From: an uncultured Christensenella sp.
GTDB lineage: Bacteria; Bacillota; Clostridia; Christensenellales; Borkfalkiaceae
Reading direction: 5' to 3'
Assembly (NCBI GenBank): GCA_910583855.1
Contig: CAJTYL010000002.1
Span: 62,001 to 126,000, forward strand
Length of the DNA: 64,000 nucleotides
The position numbers were made by a program, and so were the translations under genes. A model generated the notes under the pieces. That model saw only the letters and a list, made by a program, of their open reading frames with translations. It made no database searches and was not told where the DNA came from. Below, one piece after another: positions 24,515 to 34,004 of the stretch; positions within the stretch are counted from its first letter, which is position 1; every line of letters starts with the position of its first letter.

Positions 24515-25701
24515 ACGTAGAACTTTTAGCCCCTGCGGGCAACTTCTCAAAACTTAAAACCGCGCTTTACTTCGGCGCGGATGCGGCGTATATCGGCGGC
24601 AAGGACTTTTCGCTCCGTTCCTTTGCCGATAATTTCACGCGCGACGAAATAGCGGAAGCGGTGCGCCTTGCCCATTCCTTAGGCAAGAAAATTTACGTAA
24701 CCGCAAACATCTTCGCAAAGAACGCGGATATGGCACAAATGGAAGACTACTTCGCCTTTTTGCAGAGCGCGGGCGTTGACGCGGCTATAATTTCGGACAG
24801 CGGAGTTTTCTACGCCGCCAAAAAGTCCGCCCCCAAACTGCCTATACATATCTCTACGCAGGCGAACCTCACCAACAAGTACGCCGTAAAATTCTGGCGC
24901 GAACAGGGCGCAACCCGCGCCGTGCTCGCCCGCGAGTTATCCCTCGAAGAAATCGCGGAAATTCACGCCTTCGTTCCCGATATGGAGCTTGAAGCCTTCG
25001 TCCACGGCGCAATGTGTATATCCTATTCGGGCAGGTGCCTTTTATCCAACTACCTCGCAGGTCGGGAGAGCAACCGCGGCGAATGCGTTCAGGCGTGCCG
25101 CTGGAACTACCAAATCCGCAAGTCGGACGAAAAGTCGGACAGCGGCTGGCTCGATACCGAAGAGGACGGGCGGGGGACATACATTTTAAACAGCAAGGAT
25201 TTGAATATGTCCGCTCACCTCGAAGAGCTTGAAAGGGCTGGCGTGTGCTCCTTTAAAATAGAGGGCAGAATGAAGTCCGAGTACTACCTTGCAACCGTCA
25301 TAAACGCCTACCGCCGCTGTATGGACGGGGGCTATTCCGAGGCGGTAGAACGCGAGCTTTTAACCGCCGCCCACCGCGACTATACCGTGGCTTACGCTTT
25401 GGGCGAAAACAAGAATACCGTGAACTATACCGACAGCCAGACCAAGGGCGACTGCGACTATATCGCAAACGTCGCGGGCTTCAAAGACGGCTTTGCGCAA
25501 GTTGAAATGCGCGGCAGGTTCAAGGTAGGCGACGAGCTTGAAATTTTGAGCCCTACTGATAATTTCGGTAAGTCGTTCAAGGTGGAAAAGGCTTTCGCGG
25601 ACGGGGAAGAGGTTACCGACTGCAAGCTCGTTCAGAAAATTTACGCCATAAGCTGTCCGTTCGCGCTTCAAAGCGGCGACGTTTTAAGAAGAAGAAAATA
25701 A
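24511..25701 (+). CDS. trhP: Peptidase U32 family protein, probable tRNA uridine-34 hydroxylation factor
   Basis: The U32 family includes TrhP/YegQ and RlhA, which hydroxylate RNA pyrimidines using prephenate-derived chemistry and a bound iron-sulfur cluster, rather than acting as proteases. The 396-residue product begins MNVELLAPAGNFSKLKTALYFGADAAYIGG, here given as LLAPAGNF and GADAAYIGG, and has the U32 signature EAFVHGAMCISYSGRCLLS and GECVQACRWNY, with four Cys placed as in the family. The link with trmR in one operon supports 5-hydroxyuridine synthesis. It lacks the long C-terminal extension seen in some U32 proteins. Quoted N-terminus runs over residues 1-30. Confidence 0.85.
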   Translation: MNVELLAPAGNFSKLKTALYFGADAAYIGGKDFSLRSFADNFTRDEIAEAVRLAHSLGKKIYVTANIFAKNADMAQMEDYFAFLQSAGVDAAIISDSGVFYAAKKSAPKLPIHISTQANLTNKYAVKFWREQGATRAVLARELSLEEIAEIHAFVPDMELEAFVHGAMCISYSGRCLLSNYLAGRESNRGECVQACRWNYQIRKSDEKSDSGWLDTEEDGRGTYILNSKDLNMSAHLEELERAGVCSFKIEGRMKSEYYLATVINAYRRCMDGGYSEAVERELLTAAHRDYTVAYALGENKNTVNYTDSQTKGDCDYIANVAGFKDGFAQVEMRGRFKVGDELEILSPTDNFGKSFKVEKAFADGEEVTDCKLVQKIYAISCPFALQSGDVLRRRK

Positions 25702-25705
25702 ACCT

Positions 25706-25771
25706 TATTATAGACTTCCCATCGATAAACGAGGGGGAAGCTGTCCCGCATAGCGGGGCCGATGAGGATGT
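25706..25771. repeat. Family C repeat before aroA
   Basis: CTTCCCATCGATAAACGAGG, GGGAAGCTGTCCCGCATAGC and GGGGCCGATGAGGA match the two linked hairpins of family C; the unit ends about 20 bases before the aroA start. Confidence 0.6.
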
Positions 25772-25791
25772 ATTATCAAGGTCGGAAAGTT

Positions 25792-27009
25792 ATGAACTAC
25801 AAAGTTAAAACCGTTTACGGCAAGACCAATCAAAACAAAATCGCGGTCAGCGTGCCCGGGTCAAAAAGCATAACGGCGCGGGCTTTGCTGCTTGCGGCTG
25901 TCGCCGAGGGAACGAGTACCCTTTTCAACGCGCAGTTTTCGGACGATTGTCAAACCTTTTTAAACTGCTTAAAGGATTTGGGTATCCCCGCCGAGGTTCA
26001 CGGAACGACCGTAAAAATTACGGGCTGCGGAGGCAAGCTTGGGAAAAAAGAGGGCAGAATAAACGTGGGCAGCGCGGGCACGGCGGCAAGATTTCTGCCC
26101 GCATTTCTCGCGTTTCAAAGCGGCAAATATTATCTTGACTGTTCCGCTCAGATGAAGACGCGCCCCGTCGCCCCGCTCATCTCAGCGCTTAAAAGTTTAG
26201 GCGCAAAGTTTACGTTCCACGGCGAAGAAAATTGCTATCCCTTCACGATAGAGGGGACTTCAACCCCAGCCTCCGAAGTTACGGTTGATATAACCAAGAG
26301 CAGTCAGTTTTTATCTGCGCTTTTAATTTCAGCGGCGTGCTCGGGCAAGCCTCTCAAAATCAGACCCTGCGGCAGTCACGGGCTCGACTACGTAAATATG
26401 ACTTTGGATATGATGTGGTCGTTCGGGATTACGGTAGAAGAAGACGACGGCTATACCATAAACGGCAAATATACCGCAAAAAAATACGATATAGAGCCCG
26501 ATATTTCCGCCGCTTGCTACTTCTACGCGGCTAACAAAATTTTGGGCACGAACATTACGGTAAACGGCGTTCTGCCCCACAGTATGCAGGGCGATATAAA
26601 GTTTATAAAGCTGTTGGAAAGCTTCGACGGCGGCAAAGTCGATATGCATGAATTTTCCGACCAAGCCTTGACGCTTGCCGCAATCGCACCCTATCTTAAA
26701 GAACCTACCGAGATGTGCAACGTTGCGCATATAAGACGGCAGGAGTGCGACAGAATATCGGCTATGGTTTATAACCTTACCGCAATGGGAGTAAAGTGCG
26801 ATGAGCGGGAGGACGGAGTTAAAATCTACCCCTCCCAACCCAAGCCGGCGTTGATTAAAACCTTCGGCGACCACCGCGTTGCAATGGCTTTTGCCTTGAC
26901 GGGACTCCGCGCCGACGGCATAGAGATAGAAAACGCCGAGGTCTGCTCCAAGACCTTCAAAAACTACTTCGATGTCCTGACCTCCGCAATCTCATCCCTC
27001 ACCGAATAA
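25792..27009 (+). CDS. aroA: 3-phosphoshikimate 1-carboxyvinyltransferase (EPSP synthase)
   Basis: AroA joins shikimate-3-phosphate and phosphoenolpyruvate in the route to chorismate. Key motifs are VPGSKSITARALLLAA (about 19-34), NVGSAGTAARFLPAF (about 84-98), and HIRRQECDRI with FGDHRVAMAFAL near the C-terminus. The start at 25792 (405 residues) is preferred over the in-frame ATG at 25762, which lies in a family C repeat; GGTCGGAAAG upstream is a weak SD. No other aromatic-pathway gene is nearby. dinB starts 13 bases after the stop. Confidence 0.94.
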   Translation: MNYKVKTVYGKTNQNKIAVSVPGSKSITARALLLAAVAEGTSTLFNAQFSDDCQTFLNCLKDLGIPAEVHGTTVKITGCGGKLGKKEGRINVGSAGTAARFLPAFLAFQSGKYYLDCSAQMKTRPVAPLISALKSLGAKFTFHGEENCYPFTIEGTSTPASEVTVDITKSSQFLSALLISAACSGKPLKIRPCGSHGLDYVNMTLDMMWSFGITVEEDDGYTINGKYTAKKYDIEPDISAACYFYAANKILGTNITVNGVLPHSMQGDIKFIKLLESFDGGKVDMHEFSDQALTLAAIAPYLKEPTEMCNVAHIRRQECDRISAMVYNLTAMGVKCDEREDGVKIYPSQPKPALIKTFGDHRVAMAFALTGLRADGIEIENAEVCSKTFKNYFDVLTSAISSLTE

Positions 27010-27021
27010 CCGTAATACATA

Positions 27022-28326
27022 ATGGAAAGAATAATCATTCACTCCGATTTGAATAATTTTTACGCGTCGGTGGAAAGAACGCTTCATCCCGAGCTTTCGG
27101 GTAAGCCCGTCGCGGTTTGCGGCAGCAAGGAAGAGAGGCACGGGATAGTGCTTGCCAAGTGCGAAATAGCAAAGCGCTACGGCGTAAAAACGGGCGATAC
27201 CGTCTGGCAAGCCGAAAGGAAGTGCCCGGGTATTGTAATCGTGCCCCCGCACTTCGACGAGTATATGAAGTATTCCCGCAAAGTCAAGGCAATCTACGCG
27301 CGCTATACCGACCTCATCGAAAGTTACGGCATAGACGAGTGCTGGTTGGATTTGACACGCTCAACACGCGTGTTTCCGCCGTTCGCCGATATGAAAGTAA
27401 CGGTTGACGGCGAAGAATACTTTACGGACGGATATCTTCGCTTTTTGGGCGATACCGTACGCACCGCAGTCAGGAAGGAATTAGGCTTAACGGTATCCTG
27501 CGGCGTGTCCTTCAACAAAGTCTTTGCAAAGCTCGGCTCGGACTTAAAGAATCCCGACGGCACGTCCGTCATTTCCAAGTTGAATTATAAGTCCGTTATA
27601 AATCCGTTACCCGTTGAAGATTTGCTTCTTGTCGGAAAGGCAACCAAGGAAAAGCTCCGCGGTATGGGGCTTACCACGATAGGCAGGTTGGCTACTGCGG
27701 ACGACGATACGATAAAGCGTATTTTCGGCAAGTTCGGAGAAACCCTTTTAAAATACGCCCGCGGCGAGGATGAGGATGAAGTAAAGCATATGGACGATAA
27801 GCGCGAATACAAGTCCATAGGCAACTCCTGTACCTACCGCGAGGATATAACCGACTTAAAACGCATAGAGCGTTGCATCTACGTCCTTGCGGAAAGCGTA
27901 GCCGCCCGCCTCCGCGAAGCTGGACAGGGCGCGGCGGACACCGTTCATCTTTGGGTCAGATACGGCGATTTATCCGATTTCGCCGTTCAGAAGAAGGTGC
28001 GGCACACCGTCCTTTGCAGCGAAATAGCAAAGCACGCTTTCGCGCTTTTCAAGGCTAACGTTCTGCCGCCGTTCAAAGTCCGTTCGCTCGGCGTAACCGT
28101 GTCGGGCTTCGATAACGGCATTTCCCAGATGACCGTTGACGAAAGCTCGGGCAACTACAAAAAGCTTGAAGCCGTAGAACGCTGCGTGGACGAAATAAGA
28201 AAGAAACACGGTTACGACAAGGTCCAGCGCGGAATTATCGCGGAGGAACCCGAAGAAATGAAAAACGATGTAAAGAATACCCACCTGATAAAACCCGCCA
28301 ACTTCGAGGACAGGGGAGAAGAGTAA
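27022..28326 (+). CDS. dinB: Y-family DNA polymerase (Pol IV / DinB type)
   Basis: Y-family polymerases copy past DNA lesions with low fidelity. The 434-residue protein has the palm motifs IIHSDLNNFYASVE (about 4-17) and ESYGIDECWLDLT (about 99-111), supplying the three carboxylates, the helix-hairpin-helix region RGMGLTTIGRLA, and the little-finger domain after about 250. A 15-20-residue insertion (MKVTVDGEEYFTDGYLRF) interrupts the palm compared with E. coli Pol IV. No classical beta-clamp peptide (QLxLF) was obvious at the C-terminus. It is probably co-transcribed with aroA. No LexA box was found. Confidence 0.92.
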   Translation: MERIIIHSDLNNFYASVERTLHPELSGKPVAVCGSKEERHGIVLAKCEIAKRYGVKTGDTVWQAERKCPGIVIVPPHFDEYMKYSRKVKAIYARYTDLIESYGIDECWLDLTRSTRVFPPFADMKVTVDGEEYFTDGYLRFLGDTVRTAVRKELGLTVSCGVSFNKVFAKLGSDLKNPDGTSVISKLNYKSVINPLPVEDLLLVGKATKEKLRGMGLTTIGRLATADDDTIKRIFGKFGETLLKYARGEDEDEVKHMDDKREYKSIGNSCTYREDITDLKRIERCIYVLAESVAARLREAGQGAADTVHLWVRYGDLSDFAVQKKVRHTVLCSEIAKHAFALFKANVLPPFKVRSLGVTVSGFDNGISQMTVDESSGNYKKLEAVERCVDEIRKKHGYDKVQRGIIAEEPEEMKNDVKNTHLIKPANFEDRGEE

Positions 28327-28340
28327 CCCGCAAGCTTTAC

Positions 28341-28370
28341 TTGACATCAAACGTGAAATAATAATATAAT
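28341..28370 (+). promoter_or_regulatory. Sigma-A promoter of glnN
   Basis: TTGACA (28341-28346) and TATAAT (28365-28370), spacer 18 bases. Transcription would start near 28377, so the following family A element lies wholly in the 5' leader. Confidence 0.8.
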
Positions 28371-28395
28371 TTAATTAAAATAAAAAATAAGTAAA

Positions 28396-28574
28396 AAACT
28401 GCGCAACCCAAAATCACACTTTTGGGTTAACGCACCCAATTTGTCGCGAAGAGGGCTGACCTAGGTGAATTTGCGCGATTAAATAACGGCGTGCGCATAA
28501 AATCGCGCAAAAGAGGGCGAGAAGCCCTCAAATCACGAAAAACTTTATTCGCAGAATAGAATAAAGTTTTTGCG
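28396..28574 (+). repeat. Family A structured element, full copy upstream of glnN
   Basis: P1 TGCGCAACCCAAAA / TTTTGGGTT..CGCA (28400-28434); P2 CACC / GGTG; P3 TTTGCGCGATT (28470-28480) with AATCGCGCAAA (28501-28511), a perfect 11 bp; P4 GAGGGC / GCCCTC around GAGAA (28513-28529); P5 CACGAAAAACTTTATTC, loop GCAGAATA, GAATAAAGTTTTT. It ends at GAGGAGG. The left boundary is less conserved (GTAAAAAACTGCGC). Confidence 0.87.
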
Positions 28575-28587
28575 AGGAGGTTATTAT

Positions 28588-30669
<2,082 letters not shown>

Positions 30670-30782
30670 CAAGGGCGGCGTATATAACGCACTCTGCGGC
30701 GTTGCGCTCCGTGCCGCCTTGCTCATTTACTTCAATGTCTTGATTGTAACGAAGTGAAGTCAAGACTGATGAGGGCATTTAT
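30670..30782. repeat. Possible family B-like repeat after glnN
   Basis: CAAGGGCGGC (30670-30679) pairs with GCCGCCTTG (about 30713-30721); the inner part TATATAACGC and TCTGCGGCGTTGCGCT resembles blocks of family B. A second small inverted repeat follows (TCTTGATTGTAACG...GTCAAGA). Confidence 0.45.
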
Positions 30783-30795
30783 TTCCCAAAACAAA

Positions 30796-30830
30796 AAACT
30801 ACGGCGCGGGTCGTACGACCCGCGCCGCTT
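30796..30830 (-). terminator. Terminator of the leftward XRE gene (probably bidirectional)
   Basis: A 26-base perfect palindrome centred on GTAC (30802-30827, arm CGGCGCGGGTCGT) lies 7 bases past the stop of the XRE gene; on the minus strand it is followed by TAGTTTTTTGTTTT. Confidence 0.85.
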
Positions 30831-30834
30831 ACGT

Positions 30835-31080
30835 TTATTTTAATAATTCGTTGGGCGTAACGTTGAAAATTTTACACAGTGCAATTAACTCTATATCCGT
30901 TATAAATCTTTGCCCGCTTTCCATTCTTTGTATGGCGTTTTTATCAACGTCCACGCCGTTAATCTGCAACGACTCGGCAAGCATTCTTTGCGACATTTTA
31001 GGCTTAGAATTATTCCTTAGCTCGTAAATTTTTTTGCCACATATGTTATTTTTCCCGTCTTTTGCTTTATTTTTAAACAT
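30835..31080 (-). CDS. Small XRE-family helix-turn-helix regulator
   Basis: The 81-residue product from the ATG at 31080 (GGGGA 5 bases upstream; an in-frame TTG at 31113 coincides with the likely transcription start) is one Cro/C1-type HTH: KKIYELRNNSKPKMSQRMLA, then the recognition region around VDKNAIQRMESGQRFI and the end LIALCKIFNVTPNELLK. It is divergent from a 69-residue gene, and the space between holds the palindrome GACATT-N5-AATGTC. The base composition is AT-rich relative to neighbours, as in the similar pair near 40 kb. Confidence 0.85.
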   Translation of the reverse strand: MFKNKAKDGKNNICGKKIYELRNNSKPKMSQRMLAESLQINGVDVDKNAIQRMESGQRFITDIELIALCKIFNVTPNELLK

Positions 31081-31105
31081 ATTTCCCCGATTTTGGCATT
31101 CAGTG

Positions 31106-31163
31106 CTTGACAATCTAAGTATAGTATGGTAGTTTTAAAATATGACATTCACTAAATGTCAAT
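31106..31163. promoter_or_regulatory. Divergent promoter region with palindromic operator
   Basis: The perfect palindrome GACATT-CACTA-AATGTC (31144-31160) sits between the XRE gene and the small rightward gene. A minus-strand TATACT -10 (about 31119-31124) serves the XRE gene, and plus-strand TTGACA (31107-31112) may serve the other. Operator binding by the XRE protein is inferred from position. Confidence 0.55.
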
Positions 31164-31184
31164 AATTTAAGGGAAACAAATAAT

Positions 31185-31394
31185 ATGGGGAATACGCAGT
31201 TTTATTCGGCAGACGATTGTATAAAGAAGATAATAGAAAAAATTGCTGCAAACGAACATAAAGACGCATATTTAGTATATGTGTATAATACCATAGAAAT
31301 TTGCTATAACTTATGTGAAAACGGGGAAGAAATAAGCGTGTTAAACGAAATCAGATTTATGCTCGTCAATCTTATTGAGCAATTGGGTTTGTAA
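31185..31394 (+). CDS. Unrecognised 69-residue protein, divergent from XRE gene
   Basis: The acidic helical product MGNTQFYSADDCIKKIIEKI... ends with NEIRFMLVNLIEQLGL. AAGGGA lies 11 bases before the ATG, a rather long spacing. No Cys/His cluster, signal peptide or membrane segment is seen. Its size, AT-rich composition and divergent XRE partner parallel the pair at 39549-40389, so it may be a regulated small partner protein, but no function can be assigned. Confidence 0.6.
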   Translation: MGNTQFYSADDCIKKIIEKIAANEHKDAYLVYVYNTIEICYNLCENGEEISVLNEIRFMLVNLIEQLGL

Positions 31395-31412
31395 AATTTT
31401 TAAGTATAAAAT

Positions 31413-31443
31413 CAAAAGCTCTCTTTTAAGAGGGCTTTTTTTA
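31413..31443 (+). terminator. Rho-independent terminator
   Basis: AAAGCTCTC pairs with GAGGGCTTT (one wobble) across a TTTTAA loop and is followed by a run of T residues. Confidence 0.8.
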
Positions 31444-31473
31444 ATGACAAATTTATACTCGGCGTGTTATAAT
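31444..31473 (+). promoter_or_regulatory. Promoter of the CLC gene
   Basis: ATGACA (31444-31449), an 18-base spacer and TATAAT (31468-31473). Transcription from the usual distance would begin about 31479-31481, within 2-4 bases of the start codon. Confidence 0.6.
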
Positions 31474-31482
31474 TGCAGCGTG

Positions 31483-33102
31483 ATGAAAAAGTATTCGAGA
31501 CTCGTATGGGATAACGCCCTCAATATGGTGATAATGTCCGTGTTGACGGGGCTTTTCGCGGGCGTCGTCGTAACGTTCTATAATATTTTAATGTCGATAG
31601 GCGAAGGCAAGGCGGCCGACTTATATATTCTTTTGCTGGACAACCCCGCCTTTATTCCGCTTTTATTCGTCGGGCTTGCGGCGGGCGCGCTGGTTATCGG
31701 CACGCTCGTAAGGTTCGTCCCCATGATACGCGGAAGCGGCATTCCCCAGATAGAGGGGGCGGCGCGCGGCGTAGTCCGCTTTAAGTGGTATATAACTCTC
31801 ACTTCGATGTTCGCGGCTTCCCTTGCCTGCGTGTTTATGGGTTATCCCGCAGGAGCGGAAGGACCCTCTCTTGAAATCGGCGGGTGCTGCGGCTCGGTAA
31901 CGGGCACGCTTTTAAAGCGCAACCAAATGGTTAAAAGATTGCAAATTGCAAGCGGCGCAAGCGCGGGTCTTGCCGTAGCTTTCAACGCACCCATTACGGG
32001 CATAGTCTTTGCATTGGAAGAGGCCTTCCGCTCGTTTTCGCCGCAGGTGTTCATATGCGCGGCTATAAGCGTGGTAACGGCAGTCGTTACCCGCAACGCA
32101 ATCCGTTTACCTATTCTCGGCGAAGGCAGCGTCGGCTTTGCTTTTGCGGGCTTCGTATATCCCGAAATCGGCTTCGGCGGTTCGGACCTCGTATTTTTCC
32201 TATGGGTCGCGCTTGCCGCGGTTATCGTTTCGCTTGCGGGCGTGGGGTTCTATTACCTTGTGTTCGCCTCTAAAAAGCTGTTCAAGAAAATCAAATTCTT
32301 TAAAGGCGCGGGCAAGTATATGATTCCCTTCGTGCTTGCGGGCGCGTTCGGGCTCATAACTCTTTATTCCACGGGCGGCGGTCACTCTTTTATCGACGCG
32401 CTCTCAACGGGCGGCGGCGCACACGCAATGGAACTTACCGAAGTTTTCGGTATCGGTCTTATCGCAAGTCTAATAGTAATAGTAGTCGTCCGCTTCATAA
32501 CGGCGGTTATGACTATGGGGTGCGGCGTTCCCTGCGGCGTGTTTATTCCTATGCTCGCAATCGGCGCGGGTTTGGGCGCGGTTATGTCCCTTCTTTTCCA
32601 AATGGGAGGAATGGACGCAAAGTATTCCGACTATCTTATAATTATCTGCATGGCGGCGTTCTTCACCTGCATAGTCAAAGCTCCCATAACAGGCATAGTA
32701 ATGGTCTTTGAACTCACTGGTCAGTTCCAGAACTTCCTGCCCGCAATGCTGGGTATAGCCATAGGCTATATCGTAGGTATGCTTTTTAAAACCGAAGCGA
32801 TTTACGAAAAGAATTTGGAGCAGTATATTGCAGACGAAAAGCTTTATGAAAAGGTTAAAAAAGTGCGTTTGGAACTCAAAATTATGGCAAACTCCAAGGC
32901 GGACGGCTCGGCGGTAAGAAAGATAGTTTGGCCCACTAACGGGCTCGTTGTCGGCATTATCAAAGAGGACGGCAGCGCAACCGTCGCCGACGGCGAAACC
33001 GTTCTACGCGCGGGCGAAGTCATTATTTTCGAGTGCGAAACGGACGACGAAAAAGAGCTTTCGGAATATATGTATTCAATCGTCGGCAAACAGGATTTAT
33101 AG
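31483..33102 (+). CDS. CLC-family chloride transporter with C-terminal TrkA-C domain
   Basis: CLC proteins move Cl- (or F-) as channels or H+-coupled antiporters. With the ATG at 31483 the product is 539 residues: about 10-12 membrane helices to ~435, then an RCK_C/TrkA-C domain (VVGIIKEDGSATVADGETVL). The selectivity loop is GSGIP (84-88), the gating glutamate is Glu126 in GAEGP (the usual Arg is Ala125), the internal proton-pathway glutamates are kept (LEEAFR, Glu179-180), and GVFIPMLAIG follows. The usual anion-coordinating Tyr near the end appears as Phe (TGQFQNF). Retained proton-glutamate suggests an antiporter. There is no SD before the ATG; see the promoter position. Confidence 0.92.
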   Translation: MKKYSRLVWDNALNMVIMSVLTGLFAGVVVTFYNILMSIGEGKAADLYILLLDNPAFIPLLFVGLAAGALVIGTLVRFVPMIRGSGIPQIEGAARGVVRFKWYITLTSMFAASLACVFMGYPAGAEGPSLEIGGCCGSVTGTLLKRNQMVKRLQIASGASAGLAVAFNAPITGIVFALEEAFRSFSPQVFICAAISVVTAVVTRNAIRLPILGEGSVGFAFAGFVYPEIGFGGSDLVFFLWVALAAVIVSLAGVGFYYLVFASKKLFKKIKFFKGAGKYMIPFVLAGAFGLITLYSTGGGHSFIDALSTGGGAHAMELTEVFGIGLIASLIVIVVVRFITAVMTMGCGVPCGVFIPMLAIGAGLGAVMSLLFQMGGMDAKYSDYLIIICMAAFFTCIVKAPITGIVMVFELTGQFQNFLPAMLGIAIGYIVGMLFKTEAIYEKNLEQYIADEKLYEKVKKVRLELKIMANSKADGSAVRKIVWPTNGLVVGIIKEDGSATVADGETVLRAGEVIIFECETDDEKELSEYMYSIVGKQDL

Positions 33103-33206
33103 CGGTTATTTTTGCCATATATCGGGGTCAACGCCTAAAAAGTTGACAAACCCGCCCTTTATACTTTAAAATAAATTACGCAACTTAAATAATAACGGGG
33201 GGTCGG

Positions 33207-33752
33207 ACGGCGAACAGAGTCGACGAGCGGTGCGAACAGAACAAACACGCGAAGTTTCACTACGCGTCAAAGCGTATTTTCACCGAACTCAAAATAATAA
33301 AAGTCGTGCTCTACGTGCTTGCAATCGTTCCGGTCGTCCTTTCGCTTATACCGCAGGTCAAAACCGAACACAGCCTTATATGCTCGATAGTTTCGTTCGC
33401 TCTGTCCATAGTATCGGAGTGCGTAACTTCGTTCCTTACCAAGCATAAGGACGCGGCAATACATTCGCAACAACTGTTTGAAACGGGCGTTACGGGCTCT
33501 CCGTTCTCCAAAATAGAGTACGACAGGGAGATGACTAACGAGCTGAACGAGCTTGCAATCCGCAAGGGCTTGCCAACCGCGCAAGAGGTGGAGGAAAAGT
33601 ATAAAATCTCCGTACCGAGCGACATGATAGACGATTACAGCTATCTGTACGTCTGCCGTATCAACGCGGCGACCAACAAATACCTTCTTAGCAGAATTTT
33701 CTACATATATTTCTTCTTCTTAATGGGTATCGTTGCGCTATGGAAACCTTGA
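33207..33752 (+). CDS. Unrecognised membrane protein without a standard start codon
   Basis: The frame is open from 33189 and the coding pattern is convincing from about 33213 (NRVDERCEQNKHAKFHYASK), yet no ATG, GTG or TTG occurs before a GTG at 33306, which has no SD and would cut into the first membrane helix. GGGGGG at 33197-33202 is a good SD, pointing to a start around 33207-33213 (ACG at 33207, or a mutated codon). From there the protein is about 180 residues with hydrophobic segments near 33-50, 58-75 and at the C-terminus, separated by a conserved-looking soluble part (GVTGSPFSKIEYDREMTNEL). The family is not recognised. A TTGACA box lies ~65 bases upstream. Confidence 0.6.
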   Translation, partial: TANRVDERCEQNKHAKFHYASKRIFTELKIIKVVLYVLAIVPVVLSLIPQVKTEHSLICSIVSFALSIVSECVTSFLTKHKDAAIHSQQLFETGVTGSPFSKIEYDREMTNELNELAIRKGLPTAQEVEEKYKISVPSDMIDDYSYLYVCRINAATNKYLLSRIFYIYFFFLMGIVALWKP

Positions 33753-33916
33753 AAAAGCTTGAAAAGAAGAAAAAGCTTTTAAAGGCGCAAAAGCAGCTTG
33801 CAGCAACCAATGCAAGCGCAAAAAAAGAGGATGCGAAAACCGCAAAGTCCGTAAAGAGCCGACCCGCAAACAAAAATAAACACACACCGCAAGTAAAAGG
33901 TAAAAAGAAAAAGTAA
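33740..33916 (+). CDS. 58-residue Lys-rich small protein overlapping the membrane-protein gene
   Basis: The frame begins at an ATG 13 bases before the upstream stop (TGA 33750-33752) in a different frame and ends just before a terminator. The product METLKKLEKKKKLLKAQKQL... is very basic, helical at the start and disordered later, ending GKKKK. It could be a separate coupled protein or, if the upstream stop reflects a frameshift, the cytoplasmic tail of the membrane protein. No SD is clear, as expected for coupling. Confidence 0.45.
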   Translation: METLKKLEKKKKLLKAQKQLAATNASAKKEDAKTAKSVKSRPANKNKHTPQVKGKKKK

Positions 33917-33943
33917 ACCGCCTGACTAATCAGGCGGTTTTTA
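33916..33943 (+). terminator. Rho-independent terminator before purA
   Basis: AACCGCCTGA / TCAGGCGGTT with a CTAA loop, followed by TTTATT. It overlaps the last base of the small Lys-rich frame. Confidence 0.85.
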
Positions 33944-33972
33944 TTGACTAAACGCGTCCCGTGTTTTATAAT
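33944..33972 (+). promoter_or_regulatory. Sigma-A promoter of purA
   Basis: TTGACT (33944-33949) and TATAAT (33967-33972) with a 17-base spacer directly after the terminator; the purA start is 33 bases beyond the -10 box. Confidence 0.82.
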
Positions 33973-34004
33973 GTATAGCGTAATAAAAACCAAGGTGGGA
34001 TAAT

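Noticed and set aside
33230..33448. Alternative rightward frame with an ATG-like start after the CLC gene
   Set aside because: Arg-rich out-of-frame translation with no SD; the overlapping frame has the protein-like pattern.
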